Positions 9,131 to 19,209 of a DNA stretch of 64,000 bases are shown one piece after another; positions within the stretch are counted from its first letter, which is position 1, and each line of letters begins with the position of its first letter. This DNA is from Cordylochernes scorpioides (lineage: Eukaryota; Arthropoda; Arachnida; Pseudoscorpiones; Chernetidae), in assembly GCA_030710605.1 (NCBI GenBank), contig CP092863.1:143560623-143624622 (forward strand), read 5' to 3'. The position numbers and the translations under genes were made by a program. The notes beneath the pieces were generated by a model that saw nothing but the letters and a program-made list of their open reading frames with translations, had not been told where the DNA came from and did no database searches.

Positions 9131-9945
9131 TTCCTCATCCAAATGGACCACGACATTCGGCGAATTCATCTATCTATTAGGTATATATTAAGTAATGTAC
9201 GTGCATCTATGCGTGAGATATTCACAAATAACTCAAGATATGCTCGGCCTATTCAGATGCGGTTTGAACTATAGCATAGCAAATATTTATATTATGGTTT
9301 GACTATGTTAACATTTAATCTATAACTTCATATGTTGAGAAACATATAAAGATATTATAAATTAATGGAGACGTCTTCTATATAAACCCACTAGCTGAAT
9401 GATCTAAATTTCCACCAGTTCTGCTCGAGTGGATGTTTACCCAACCTATATATTGATTTAACAAATGTTAATTTATTAAGATTATTTATATTAATATTTC
9501 CAAACGCACAATTATATATATAGTTTTTCAATATAGATTTCATACCAAAAATCAATTTAAAAAACTATCAAATTTCATCATATCCTGTATAAATAATATA
9601 TATAACATGGCTCTTCGTTTGACAAAGGTAAAGCAATTTTACATTTAACATGTATATATAAAAAAAGATTATGAACCTTTAAAATGTATTAATTTTTTTG
9701 GTTTTAACAAGAATATATATTTTTAACATATCGAGTTGGTGAGGAAAATATAAATGCCACTTACTTTCATATTCTGGTAATTAAAATCACCAATTAATAG
9801 TCTCCATATTATAAAGTCTTTGAGCAAATGATATGAAAGTAAGGGAAATTTGAAAATAAGCTGACCCTTTAATATAAATATATTACTAGATCATTAGTCC
9901 GTATTACATTTTAAGATTATTTTTACAATAAAAACAACTATAAAA
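9130..9945. other. AT-rich stretch, duplicated but without a gene
   Basis: No coding potential is seen. CCACGACATTCGGCGAATTC to ACGTGCATCTAT (9145-9215) is repeated inverted at 17044-17115, where copy C's arm stops at the assembly gap, and again at 62690-62770. The part from 9230 to 9480 (CACTAGCTGAATGATCTAAA) is repeated inverted at 62400-62690. Confidence 0.5.
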
Positions 9946-10110
9946 CGATATTTGAAAATTATCCCGCATGTGTTTCTTTTGAACGAAAAATCGAAATTTA
10001 TTTTAAGGAGAAATAACGATTATTTCTAACCTTAGGGATGAAGTATGAAAGGATGAATTGTGAAGAGTTTTCAAACAACGTTCTACAATCACAAGCCGCA
10101 TTATATTGTA
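9945..10110. repeat. Single arm of the tRNA-carrying foldback MITE family
   Basis: This matches one arm of the 48 kb foldback: GAAAATTATCCCGCATGTGT, then TATTTCTAACCTTAGGGATG, ending AATCACAAGCCGCATTATAT. The central tRNA-like part and the opposite arm are missing. Confidence 0.6.
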
Positions 10111-10119
10111 TTAAAAACA

Positions 10120-10385
10120 ACTATATAAATCTTTATAAAGACGTTTTAATCTTATACCGATTCTTCAAACATAGAAATGTAGCGTACATGTAGGAATAAA
10201 AGTAATAGTACCATTAATAAGAAATGTTATTATTTTTGAAGCTAATTACATTCAATGGTAATATGAAATTTATATACAGGAAAACTTAATTAATATTTCT
10301 GGGTGAATTGGAGGAAATTAAATTTCTTATACATCGATTTACCACGGAGTCTATGTATATAAAGAAAAAAAGTAAAAGCTAATCA
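10120..10385 (-). repeat. Short retroelement (SINE-like), minus copy
   Basis: This is the inverted homologue of 44505-44775 and 61950-62195. On the minus strand it runs from a GAGACTCCGTGGTAAATC-like 5' part to a terminal hairpin (AGAT/GTCTTTATAAAG) that supplies an AATAAA-like signal and a short TTG-type tail. It is non-coding. No pol III box was confirmed, so the class is tentative. Confidence 0.5.
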
Positions 10386-10419
10386 CATTTGATATTAATA
10401 ATTAAATTTATCCATAGAT

Positions 10420-10790
10420 ACAAAGGGCGCCTCTCCTGTCAAAATAAACGTCAAAACCTGACGCCATCTATTGACCGTCGCCGCAACTAGCGGCCTCGGG
10501 TCGGTGACAAAGCCATAACATCAGCTTTGGCAAACTGAGAAGAGTCCACCTAGAGACCATGGTTTCGGGCTAATGGCCCTCGTCAGTCTAGGGCGGACTA
10601 TGAAATTTATGAAATTGCTATACAAGAAAACTTAGTTAAGACATTTAAAGAATAAGTAAAACAAATAATCTATAAAAATAAAGTACACCTCTCCTGTCAA
10701 AATCCAAATCTGGTGTTGTGGCTTTGTCACCGACTTGAGTCCGCTAGTTTGCGGCGACGGTCAATATATGGCGTCTAGGTTTAACGTTTA
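10420..10790. repeat. Partial, rearranged copies of the 2.43-kb foldback MITE
   Basis: CGCCTCTCCTGTCAAAATAA to CCGCAACTAGCGGCCTCGGG (10430-10500), then the middle part to 10605, and a second fragment at 10685-10785 with GCTAGTTTGCGGCGACGG. The pieces match arms and centre of the 2429-2692 element but are interrupted by AT-rich sequence. Confidence 0.7.
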
Positions 10791-11395
10791 TTACTATTAT
10801 TAACTATTATAAGAAAGAGCGTTGCTTGATACAAATATCTATATGTAATTCTACTGTCCTAAAAGCTTATGTCCATAGTTTGCTTAAATACTATTCTATG
10901 ATTCCACCCTTCATTGCAGCCTATATAAGCAGCAATACAGTATTGGAGCTCTAAGAGAAGCGGTCTGGTAGATTAAATAGGCAAAATCGCTGGGAGGGTT
11001 CACCATTGATGGGCCAAGCTCTCCCAATATATTTTTTTCATCGCAGTAAGGACAGTAGAAGTTTGTTTTGTGTTTGAAAAAATAAACATCCGTGTTTTAT
11101 AATGCTTACAATTCTTATGTATAGATGGCAGGTTATCGCCTTATGTTAACTATAATATTAACAATTTATAACTCAGAACTCCTGAATACCCGATCTTGTT
11201 CCCTTTGTAATGTTCCATTAGAAGCCTGTCTGTAAATATTCCAGAACAACTTCAAATCGCTGAGTCTTTTCTTGAAAAAATAAACGTTTTTTCCTGAATT
11301 TATAGATTAATCATGTGACAAAAACATCGTATCCGAATTTGAACCTTCAAAATATATTTATATTCTTTAAATATATTCTCACTATATTTATAAAT
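10790..11395. other. Non-coding repeat, duplicated inverted at 61.2-61.75 kb
   Basis: There is no gene. The segment from 10800 (GAAAGAGCGTTGCTTGATAC) through 11040 (CTCCCAATATATTTTTTTCA) and 11350 is repeated inverted at 61170-61730. A short related repeat (GGTAGATTAAACTGGCGAAA-type) also occurs at 30020-30130. Confidence 0.55.
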
Positions 11396-11560
11396 GTTAG
11401 CGAATATTCCTGGCTTCGCCAGGTTTGTTTTACCCGAGTGAAAGTTTGTCTAACGAACATTTGTTAAACAATACTCATGGAACACACATCCATTCCCTAC
11501 TGATTACAATATTGTCAAGGTGAATTGATATTAAATACAAAACAATAACGCACCATTTAT
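11396..11560 (-). mobile_element. Helitron-like 3' end (minus), truncated
   Basis: On the minus strand this reads TCACTCGGGTAAAAC, a CCTGGCGAAGCCAGG terminal hairpin and an end GAATATTCGCTAACA, i.e. CTAA in place of CTAG. The inverted homologue at 60960-61135 keeps CTAG. Only the 3' part is recognisable. Confidence 0.6.
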
Positions 11561-11734
11561 ATATAACAAATGAAAACCTAAAGACACGAATTTTTATTTT
11601 CATAAATAAATCAAACTTCTACTGCCTTTATTACGAATAAAAATTTAAATGTAATTCTACTGTTCTAAAGACTTATGCTCATAGCTTACTTAAATACCAT
11701 TTCTATGATTCTATCCCTCAATGTTTTTTTTTGC

Positions 11735-12055
11735 TTATCCTTAGTATACGTGGTACAGGTGATGATAACCAAAAGTGGGCAAAAGTAGGCGACTGCTTTT
11801 ACTGTAAGTGCACCACTTGTATACACATGTGAAAAGCAGTTCGAATTTGCACTTACAAATGTTCCAGAGCCCTGTTTGGTTTACTTGCACTAAATGGTGG
11901 GATTGGAATTTTGCAAGAATTAGGGGCCATTGGAGCAAGTTATTTAATCAGAAAAAAAGTGCCCAATGAGGGAATCGAAACTGGGTCGTAGCGGTCGAAA
12001 ACCAACGATTTAGACCATCCTTCCACCGACCCCCTTGTGAGCACGGTGCTATAAG
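11735..12055 (-). repeat. tRNA-derived SINE, minus copy
   Basis: The head on the minus strand (GGGTCGGTGGAAGGATGGTC, then GTTGGTTTTCGACCGC, then a GTTTCGATTCCC-like B box) resembles a tRNA promoter. The body (TTGGGCACTTTTTTTCTGAT, GCTCCAATGGCCCC, GTAACCAAACAGGGCTCTGG) ends in GGTACAGG/CCACGTATAC. The same element, in the plus orientation, fills 37288-37612, and a shorter copy lies at 30287-30440. Confidence 0.7.
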
Positions 12056-12292
12056 TATATACCCCTCAATGTAACATATATAAGTAGAATGATCCAATTC
12101 AGTATTATAGCCCTAACACAGTGAGTATGGTGGGAATAATCTCTATTTATGAAAAAAAAAAAAAGACAGAGGGAGATTTATAATCCAGGGAGTACAGAAC
12201 ACCAACTACCTGGGAAGTCCAGCTCTCCAGTATGGACTAGTGCTAAGTACTTTTAATGGGAATAAAATAGTTACTATATTATATTTCATATA
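12056..12292. other. AT-rich spacer without recognised gene
   Basis: It holds a poly-A run (12148-12163) and a short fragment, TTTATAATCCAGGGAGTACAGAACACC, distantly like the unit at 8645. Nothing coding is seen. Confidence 0.4.
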
Positions 12293-12361
12293 CAGTTAAA
12301 CCTGTCTATAGCGTCCCCCTCTAAATAGCGCCCGAATTTAAACATTAAAATCTAAACATTA

Positions 12362-12674
12362 TCAGCGTCATAATCAATTCTTTCTTAATCAATTTTGTCA
12401 CCGTTTGCTTTTGTGAATGGAATAAATACCCAAATATGGCCATTTCTCATAACTATCGGTGGTTCAGTGGTAGAATGCTCGCCTGCCACGCGGGCGGTCA
12501 GGGTTCGATTCCCGGCCGATGCATTTTTTTTTTTTTTTTTACAAATTTTAAAACTCATTTATATATTATAAAAGAATGACATCCACGGTGCCAATTTATA
12601 ATTGTAACGAATAGTATTTGAATAAAAGCATTTAATCGGGTAAAACCCGGGCGTTTCCCGGGTCATTCGGCTAG
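12362..12674 (+). mobile_element. Small non-autonomous Helitron carrying tRNA-Gly
   Basis: It begins TCAGCG after an A and ends GGGTCATTCGGCTAG before a T, which is the Helitron A/T insertion rule. A GGGTAAAACCCGGGCGTTTC / CCCGGG hairpin lies just before the end. The element contains a near-complete tRNA-Gly followed by a T run. Family members lie at 36592-36974 (with tRNA-Thr) and 39206-39489 (tRNA-Gly). Confidence 0.75.
12453..12523 (+). tRNA. tRNA-Gly(GCC)-like gene in a Helitron
   Basis: It is 71 nt long with D arm GGTTCAGTGGTAGAA, anticodon loop CTGCCAC (anticodon GCC), B box GGTTCGATTCC and 3' acceptor CCGATGC-A. The 5' acceptor reads CTATCGG, so position 1 (C) does not pair with C72, position 3 is changed and the T stem has one mismatch (CAGGG/CCCGG). 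A long T run follows at once and would terminate pol III. Internal promoter boxes look intact, so transcription is possible, but a charged tRNA is unlikely. Confidence 0.7.
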
Positions 12675-12772
12675 TTAAAATCTAAACATTTTACATTAAA
12701 AGTGACCTGTCTAAAGTACCCTATTTTGGTGAGTCCCAAGAGGGGGGGGGGCGCTATAAAGAGGTTTAACTG

Positions 12773-13110
12773 TATTTTTTATAAACCATTTTATTCCCGA
12801 TCGAACGTTGTGGCCTACTGTACATATTACATCCCAAACACGACGCCAGCCATCTCTGTCTTGAGCTCAATGTACCATCTCGGCGACCGTTAAGCCAGTG
12901 AGTTTCTACATCTTATAGAGAAACTTAATACAACTCCAATTACAGAATTACTAGAACATTGGCCTGTTATACCAACGGCTCTAGAACCACAGCCAATTCT
13001 CTAAGTCTTATTGAATTTTTACCTGAAGCTACAATCATGGACAAAACATAAGAATGTTTCATATTTATTGTCGTAGGAGGTCTCCTTTTTTTAAGGAGAC
13101 AGAAGCAATT
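12773..13110. other. Non-coding repeat, duplicated inverted at 56.0-56.15 kb
   Basis: ATTCCCGATCGAACGTTGTG to GAGCTCAATGTACCATCTC (12790-12885) is repeated inverted at 56045-56150, beside a Penelope GIY-YIG fragment. It is therefore probably Penelope-derived. There is no open frame of note. Confidence 0.45.
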
Positions 13111-13114
13111 TTGT

Positions 13115-13695
13115 TCATACTTTGTTATCATGCGTGTCTCCAATGAAGGTCACTGTAATATCTTTCAGAGTTATTGTCTGAATCCTGATATACATGCTAA
13201 AAGGTACAACTTCCTTAAGTTTTGTTCACACTTGGTTATCTGGTATGTCTTCAATAAAGGTCACTGTAATATCTTCCAGATTTATTGTCTGAATACCGCA
13301 CATACGTGCTAAAAGGTACAACTTCCTTTAGTTTTGTCCATTAGTGTATACAAATTTGGTTATCTCAAGTGTTTTCAATAAAGGTCACTGTAATATCTTC
13401 CAGATTTATTGTCTGAATACCGATATACGTGCTAAAAGGTACAACTTCCTTTAGTTTTGTCCATTAGTGTATACAAATTTGGTTATCTCAAGTGTTTTCA
13501 ATAAAGGTCACTGTAATATCTTCCAGATTTATTGTCTGAATACCGATATACGTGCTAAAAGGTACAACTTCCTTTAGTTTTGTCCATTTGTGTATACAAA
13601 TTTGGTTATCTCAAGTGTTTTCAATAAAGGTCACTGTAATATCTTCCAGATTTATTGTCTGAATACCGATATACGTGCTAAAAGGTACAAATTCC
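13115..13695. repeat. Satellite array, about 119-bp unit (array 1)
   Basis: Five or so units contain AAAGGTCACTGTAATATCTT, TTATTGTCTGAATACCGATA and GTGCTAAAAGGTACAACTTC. The same satellite forms arrays at 25440-25785, 34670-35300 and 54540-55020. Neighbouring units here are nearly identical, so the array is recently homogenised. Confidence 0.85.
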
Positions 13696-13974
13696 TTAAC
13701 TCACGTAAAAAAATGAAATAATACAAATTTAAAAAAATTACACGAAATTTAATTTAGTTTAAAACAATTAAAACTTGTAAAATATAGGTCAGTGGCCTAT
13801 TTAAAGAACGAGTCTACAATCATTGCCTGTCCTTAAGTTTAAAATAAAATTTAAAAATGTATTTTTTATATTATTACCTCAATTTAAAATAAAGTAAAAT
13901 TCTCTGAATTGTTATGTTCATTTACAAGGTTCTTCCAAAAGTTCATAAACACGTACCAAAAAATTAAATACCAA

Positions 13975-14212
13975 TATTATTCGCCGTTATGTATGAAGTC
14001 TTTGTATTATGTATAAAGTAATTGTATTATATTATGTATTCGCCGTAATAATATTATTCGCCGTTATGTATGATGTCTTTGTATTATTTATAAAGTAATT
14101 GTATTATTATGTATTCGCCGTAATAATATTATTCGCCGTTATGTATGATGTCTTTGTATTATATATAAAGTAATTGTATTATTATGTATTAGCCGTAATA
14201 ATATTATTCCCC
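13975..14212. repeat. Short tandem array, about 80-bp unit, 3 copies
   Basis: AATATTATTCGCCGTTATGT, GTCTTTGTATTAT, TAAAGTAATTGTATTAT recurs three times upstream of PNUTS-like copy B. A decayed single equivalent (AATAATATTATTAACGGCAA, ATACAAAGACATTATATAT) lies upstream of copy D at 54155-54260, which supports the common origin of B and D. Confidence 0.7.
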
Positions 14213-14539
14213 ATGTAATAAGAAAACAACCTTTTGGGACAACTTTATATTAATCTCAAAAATATCTATTTTAAACAAATATTAGAACATTCACCAAACC
14301 GGAATATTTTCAAGTAATTTCCAGAAAATCTGTTTTCAAGAAAGTTTATTACTCTGTGGAAAAAAAACAGATTTATTTTATTCATTATTTAATTTTATTC
14401 ATTATTTAATCATCATACATTGTTACCTCTATTACGAGAGTTAGAGAAATTATAAATATATTAATTATTCCAATAAAAAAACTAAAAAAATCACTTGTTA
14501 TATCAGATATATTTATATATAATTTTTAGAAAAACTAGG
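14213..14539. other. 5' flank of copy B
   Basis: AT-rich, with two copies of TTTATTCATTATTTAAT at 14379-14411. The flank is repeated inverted at 53835-54150 upstream of copy D. No clear TATA or initiator was identified, so no promoter is called. Confidence 0.45.
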
Positions 14540-16327
14540 ATGGAATCTTTATATAAGACATTGAAGAAAAGTTTAAATCTAAGAGAAGGTTGTCAAAGTG
14601 AAGGAAACTTTGAGAGTTTAGTTAATTTACTTAAACAACATTCCAATAGTTTTAAAAACCGTACAACCTTCTGTCAAATACTCCAAGCCACGGATGAACA
14701 CGTTCTCAAGACGTTAATTGAGAATGGATTGTGGGCAATGTTGAATGACTGGATTTCTGATCTTCCCAAAAGAAAGAAAGAAAAATACATTTGAGAATTA
14801 TTAAAACTTCTCAAAGAACTTCCAGTGACACTTGGATTATTGAGTGATAACAAAATACCTAAAATTGTTAAGACATTTAGTAAATACGACGATAAAGACA
14901 TTAGTACATTAGCTGTAGATATTGTCACTAAATGGAAGAAAGTGATCTATGTAGATTGTGTTAAAAGAAGAAAAGACAAGAATTCTAAGAGTAAATCTGA
15001 TCTTCAAGATGATAATGTGGTAGTAAAGGTTCCAGAGCATGATGCTGCTAAGACATTGAAAAGAAAGATGGAATCATGTGAAAACCAATCTCCAAATAAA
15101 AGACAAAAGGTAGAAGAAGCTACCAAAGAATGTCTAAATATAAATGTTGTTTATTCTAGTGTATCCATTTTAGATGAGATTTTAGACCAAATGAGTGTTC
15201 TTGGAGGTCAGAAGGTTAGCCCAAAGATCTAGAAACCGACTACAGATCCAACATCAGACATTCCCATGGACACTTCTGGGAAAAAGAGAGTCCATTGGAA
15301 GGACGATCTGGTTGAGAAACGTTACTTCGAGGTCATACCGAGCGAGAGAGAATACGTCTGCAAAGAAGTCGCCATCGCCATTAAGAAAGAGGTGCGAGAA
15401 AGACGTAGAATAAAATATTGTATGGATGACGGTATGAAGGCAAGCATACCATGGAGGACACCAGAGACCATCACAATATCTCCTCCAGTTGAAAAAGTCC
15501 AAATAATAAGTGATGAGAAGTACATACAGATTATGTACGAGGAGCGTAACCCTCCTGAATACTATCCCTACAAATGTATGATACCTTTCTCCCCGGGGGA
15601 ACCTAATGTAGAGGTTGTAGACCCCGTGGAACCTGTTATAATTCCTTTGGAAAAGCTGACAGAACCTGAGAGTGAAACCCAAGAAGTTGATGACGTAGAA
15701 ATAAACTCTCCTTCACAGGATATTGATCTTCAAAAACATCAAGAAGATAAACAGATAGTTTTACCAAATGACCCTATTTCCATCATTGGAAACTTAGAGA
15801 ATGTCAACTGGGAACAAATTAAACAGGCGGTCCAGATAGTTGATAAGACCTCTCCACAATTTCCCAACAATTATTGTAACACTGTACCCATAGTATCTCC
15901 ACCTATGGCCCCAGAATACAATAACTCACCTGTAGATACCCCATATTCTGTTCCGTATAGCACTCAACCAAACTATATTTATGGAGATAGAAGTGTAGGC
16001 GCAACATTCCAACACGGAAGCTATGACAATATGCAACAGAGTTATATACCAACACAGCAACCATATACCTATAATAGTGGCCCAATAATGAATAATGATC
16101 CATACAACCACCAAATGTTACAGAACAACTTCCAACAACCACAAAAAAGCTATCAACAACCACAACAATGGTTTCAACAACCACAACCAGGGTTCCAGCA
16201 ACCACAAATATCTCCAATAGTCCAAAGACCTACCAACAGAAAGTTTATTCCAAGAATTCTGTGCCGACATTTCGCCAGAGGATATTGTAGATTGGGTGAC
16301 GCCTGTAACTTCCTTCATCCTCAATAG
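14540..16327 (+). pseudogene. PNUTS/PPP1R10-like copy B, full length with two in-frame stops
   Basis: The frame from ATG 14540 (MESLYKTLKKS) to TAG 16327 stays in phase for about 595 codons and is broken only by TGA at 14792-14794 and TAG at 15230-15232. Copy D has TGG at the first site, so the first stop is a G-to-A change of a Trp codon. The order is TFIIS LW domain (IENGLWAMLNDWI ... LAVDIVTKWKKV), basic linker, canonical PP1-docking KRVHW (Val codon at 15290-15292) followed by KDDLVEKRYFEV, the IPWRTPETITISPP block, the acidic EPNVEV block, a short FQQPQ-rich repeat and a CCCH finger (CRHFARGYCRLGDAC). It diverges strongly from the A-type copies in the linker. It could be a young pseudogene or use readthrough. 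Downstream sequence starting 15266 could give an N-terminally shortened product with an intact PP1 motif. Confidence 0.75.
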
Positions 16328-16663
16328 AACAACATTTACTTCCTATATATATGACATGAAGTTGGCTAATGATCCTTTGGTAATATTCAAAATCAGAAGT
16401 ATTTCAAACACTCAAATATATTGGTTACTTATAGCAGGAAATAAAATAAAGAAAAATACCTTCAAAAGAATCGAGCTAACACAGGGAAGCTATTTACCTA
16501 GACTTTGTAATTACTATGTAATTATGTAACATGTGGACATACATATCATGTTGATATGTTTATATTAGTTAATTAATTAATAAAATTTTATCTTTATTCT
16601 AATTTTGTCTTGCTCAATTTTCAACTCTAATATATTATTAAACACACATTCCAGTTATACATA
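16328..16663. other. 3' flank of copy B
   Basis: It resembles the flank of copy A (TATATGACATGAAGTTGGCTAATGATCC..., then an ACACAGGGAAGCTATT... block), so A and B types share ancestry beyond the coding region. ATAAAATAAAG near 16440 may hold a polyadenylation signal. No gene. Confidence 0.5.
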
Positions 16664-16900
16664 CAGTAGACTCCTATAACGCGATTTCGTACAACGCGAT
16701 AAAAAAATTGCATCAAATTTATTTATACAACGCAAATTTTCGTATAACGCGTTATAAAATAAAATTCATGTTATTTGTCACTAACAATTTACCCTAACAA
16801 CATTCGCGTTATACAAGTTTTATTTCGTACAACGCGAATTCCTATAACGCGATTTCATACAACACGGAACACATTAATCGCCTTATAGGAGATTTTACCG
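16664..16900. mobile_element. Pogo/Tigger-like MITE, about 237 bp
   Basis: The left end CAGTAGACTCCTATAACGCG and right end CGCCTTATAGGAGATTTTACCG are imperfect inverted repeats flanked by TA. The inside is built from repeats of ACAACGCGA and ATAACGCGA. It has no coding capacity. Confidence 0.75.
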
Positions 16901-16943
16901 TATTTATTAACACAAGTTTCTCTATTAAGTATTATACCATTTT

Positions 16944-17043
16944 NNNNNNNNNNNNNNNNNNNNNNNNNNNNNNNNNNNNNNNNNNNNNNNNNNNNNNNNN
17001 NNNNNNNNNNNNNNNNNNNNNNNNNNNNNNNNNNNNNNNNNNN
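16944..17043. other. Assembly gap (100 N)
   Basis: A run of exactly 100 N marks a scaffold join of unknown true size. It lies at the inner edge of the C-side arm of the inverted duplication, between copies B(+) and C(-). Confidence 0.99.
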
Positions 17044-17099
17044 GTATCTCAGGTATAGATTGCACGTATATTACTTCTATTCAATAGATAAATGATTTC

Positions 17100-17475
17100 G
17101 CCGAATGTCGTGGTTTATTTGGATGAGGAAAGTGAAGACTAGAACACGGTTGATTCCACACTGGTCTTTTCAGTGATACGCTAACCTTGACGTATGTACG
17201 GTGTGGTCACTGGACATGTGTCGGACCTGGAGGCTGTTGTTGGGTTCTGTGCTGACTGGAGTATAGGAGCTCCATCTATGCTTCCATCCTGTGGTGAATC
17301 TGTATAAGACCGGTGGTCTTAATAAAGCTGTATGTGTGTATTCTGTTATAACGTCGGACCTGGAGGCTGTTGTTGGGTTCTGTGCTGCCTGGAGTATAGG
17401 AGCTCCATCTATACTTCCTTCATATGGTGAATCTGTATAAGACCGGTGGTATTAATAAGCTGTATGTGTGATATT
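17100..17475. repeat. Inverted copies of the 8.65-kb tandem unit (2 copies)
   Basis: GTCGGACCTGGAGGCTGTTG, GCCTGGAGTATAGGAGCTCC and AAGACCGGTGGTCTTAATAA recur twice, complementary to the array at 8645-9130. Each unit ends with a hairpin plus AATAAA and then CTGTATGTGTG. Confidence 0.7.
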
Positions 17476-18740
17476 ATGCTGGTGAAGATTATTAGTGATT
17501 TGCTTCTACAAAATATGGTAATGTTGGATCATATAAGGTTGTCCCAAGTGCAAGTGTTTAAGAACTTTTGAGACAATCTTGGTAATATTAAAAACCTTGG
17601 TAAAATTATAACACAATTCCTATAGAAGAATGATACTCGTATAATCTCTGATGTTCTATATCAATGGTGGCCAATAAGCAGGTGGGCCAAGGTTTCAGAA
17701 TTACAAGGTTGTCCTAGAAGTTCGTAAACACTTCCAAAATATAAATCATAATATGTTTAAGAATCTTTGAGACAACCTTGTAATTACTTTATCAACCTCT
17801 ACTGTTCCCGAGCTTTTTGAGATGAAAAGCGATGATTGAATTGTCGAATTTAAGGTCTTCACACAACATTATCGTTATTAAGCTTTAATCATCCATGGCT
17901 GAAACAAGTACATAGTCGTTGATATAACTTTGTTGCATTCCAACATTTAATAGCAAAATTCCGAAAAAACTGATAAAATGTATTTTAATACAACAATAAA
18001 ACATGAATTCCAAACCCCGTGTTTTCTAAAGGCGGAACTACTAATGGAAATAAGAACAAGAATACTTTATATTATTTTTATAAATTTAATTGCCATCTAT
18101 CTTTGGATGAGGAAAGTGAAGACTAGAAGTGAAGACTCATATTTTCAGTTATACGCTAACCTATGTATGGTGTGGCCACTGGACATGTGTCGGACCTGGA
18201 GGCTGTTAATGGGTTCTATGCTGCCTGGAGTATAGGAGCTCATGCTTTGGTGCAAATAGATTTACTGGTAATATGTTTATTTTCAATAATATCATTAAAT
18301 ATTATCTCTAGAGGTAGAGATAAATTTGATGATATTATTCGAAGAAAAACATTGCCAGTAAATTTATTTGTACAAAAATTTAACTTTTAATTAAAAAAAA
18401 AAAGGAATCACAGGACACCATTGTTGGAAAAGACCAAAGGTAGACGTTTTCTTTATTTAAAAATCTGCAAGCTTTCTGACACATATATATATCATATCTT
18501 CTCTAGTTTTTTGTAGTCGAGTGAAAGCCTGTAAACGACGTCATAGTCTAAAAGTTTGCAGCTTTTTAAATAAAAAAGACCTCTACCTTTGGTATCGTCT
18601 AACTAGTTTATATATATATGAGATATACCATTTGTCTATATATAAACAAAATAAGATTTTCATAAACTTAAGAATATATCCAAATATATAAGTGTATTGC
18701 CTCATTTTGCTTGTGCAAAAGTTATTTTGCTGCTGTGTGG
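17476..18740. other. Inverted copy of 7.2-8.65 kb; no gene
   Basis: The stretch matches the reverse complement of the A-side flank, including the AAGGTTGTCC/AACACTT motifs, the TAATATCATTAAATATTATC foldback and TGATATACGCTAACC-type repeats. Frames of 75-85 codons here are derived from the repeats. Confidence 0.5.
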
Positions 18741-18752
18741 TTCAAAACAAAA

Positions 18753-18805
18753 AAACCTCGTAAAAGATGAACGATTGATCCATCGAAATATTGGATTAAT
18801 AAAAA
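18753..18805 (+). repeat. Penelope-type terminal hairpin beside copy C
   Basis: CCTCGTAAAAGATGAACGAT, then TGATCCATCGAAATATTGG, on the plus strand. It is the counterpart of 7088-7145 in the inverted arm. One stem base has changed (GATGAAC versus GATCCATC), weakening the hairpin. Confidence 0.4.
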
Positions 18806-19209
18806 CATTCATCAAATCTAAAATGAACCTTATTTTAAAAATAAAATGTTAATAAATGTATAATATATAACTAAAATGTGTGTTTAATAATATTTCAGAG
18901 TGGAAATTGAGCGAGACGAAATTAGAATAAAAATAAAAATTTTAATAAATAATCGATAAAATATATTAACATATCAATATGATATATATTTTCACATGTT
19001 ACATAATTACATAATATTTACATAGTATTTATATATTTACATAGCTTCCCTGTGTTAGATCGTTATTTTGAAATGTACTTTTCTTTTAATTTTTTTTTTG
19101 CTATGTATAACGAATATTTTTGTGTGTTTGAAATACTTCTGATATTCCATATTACCAAAGAATCATTAACCAACTTCATGTCATATATATATAGGAAGTA
19201 AATGTTGTT

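Larger units (their letters stand above)
12293..12772. mobile_element. Pogo-like MITE interrupted by a tRNA-carrying Helitron
   Basis: The ends are CAGTTAAACCTGTCTATAGC and its complement GCGCTATAAAGAGGTTTAACTG, flanked by TA on both sides. This fits the TA target of Tc1/mariner-pogo elements. Uninterrupted relatives lie at 56166-56310 (145 bp) and 60681-60835. The extra length is the insertion at 12362-12674. Confidence 0.75.
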
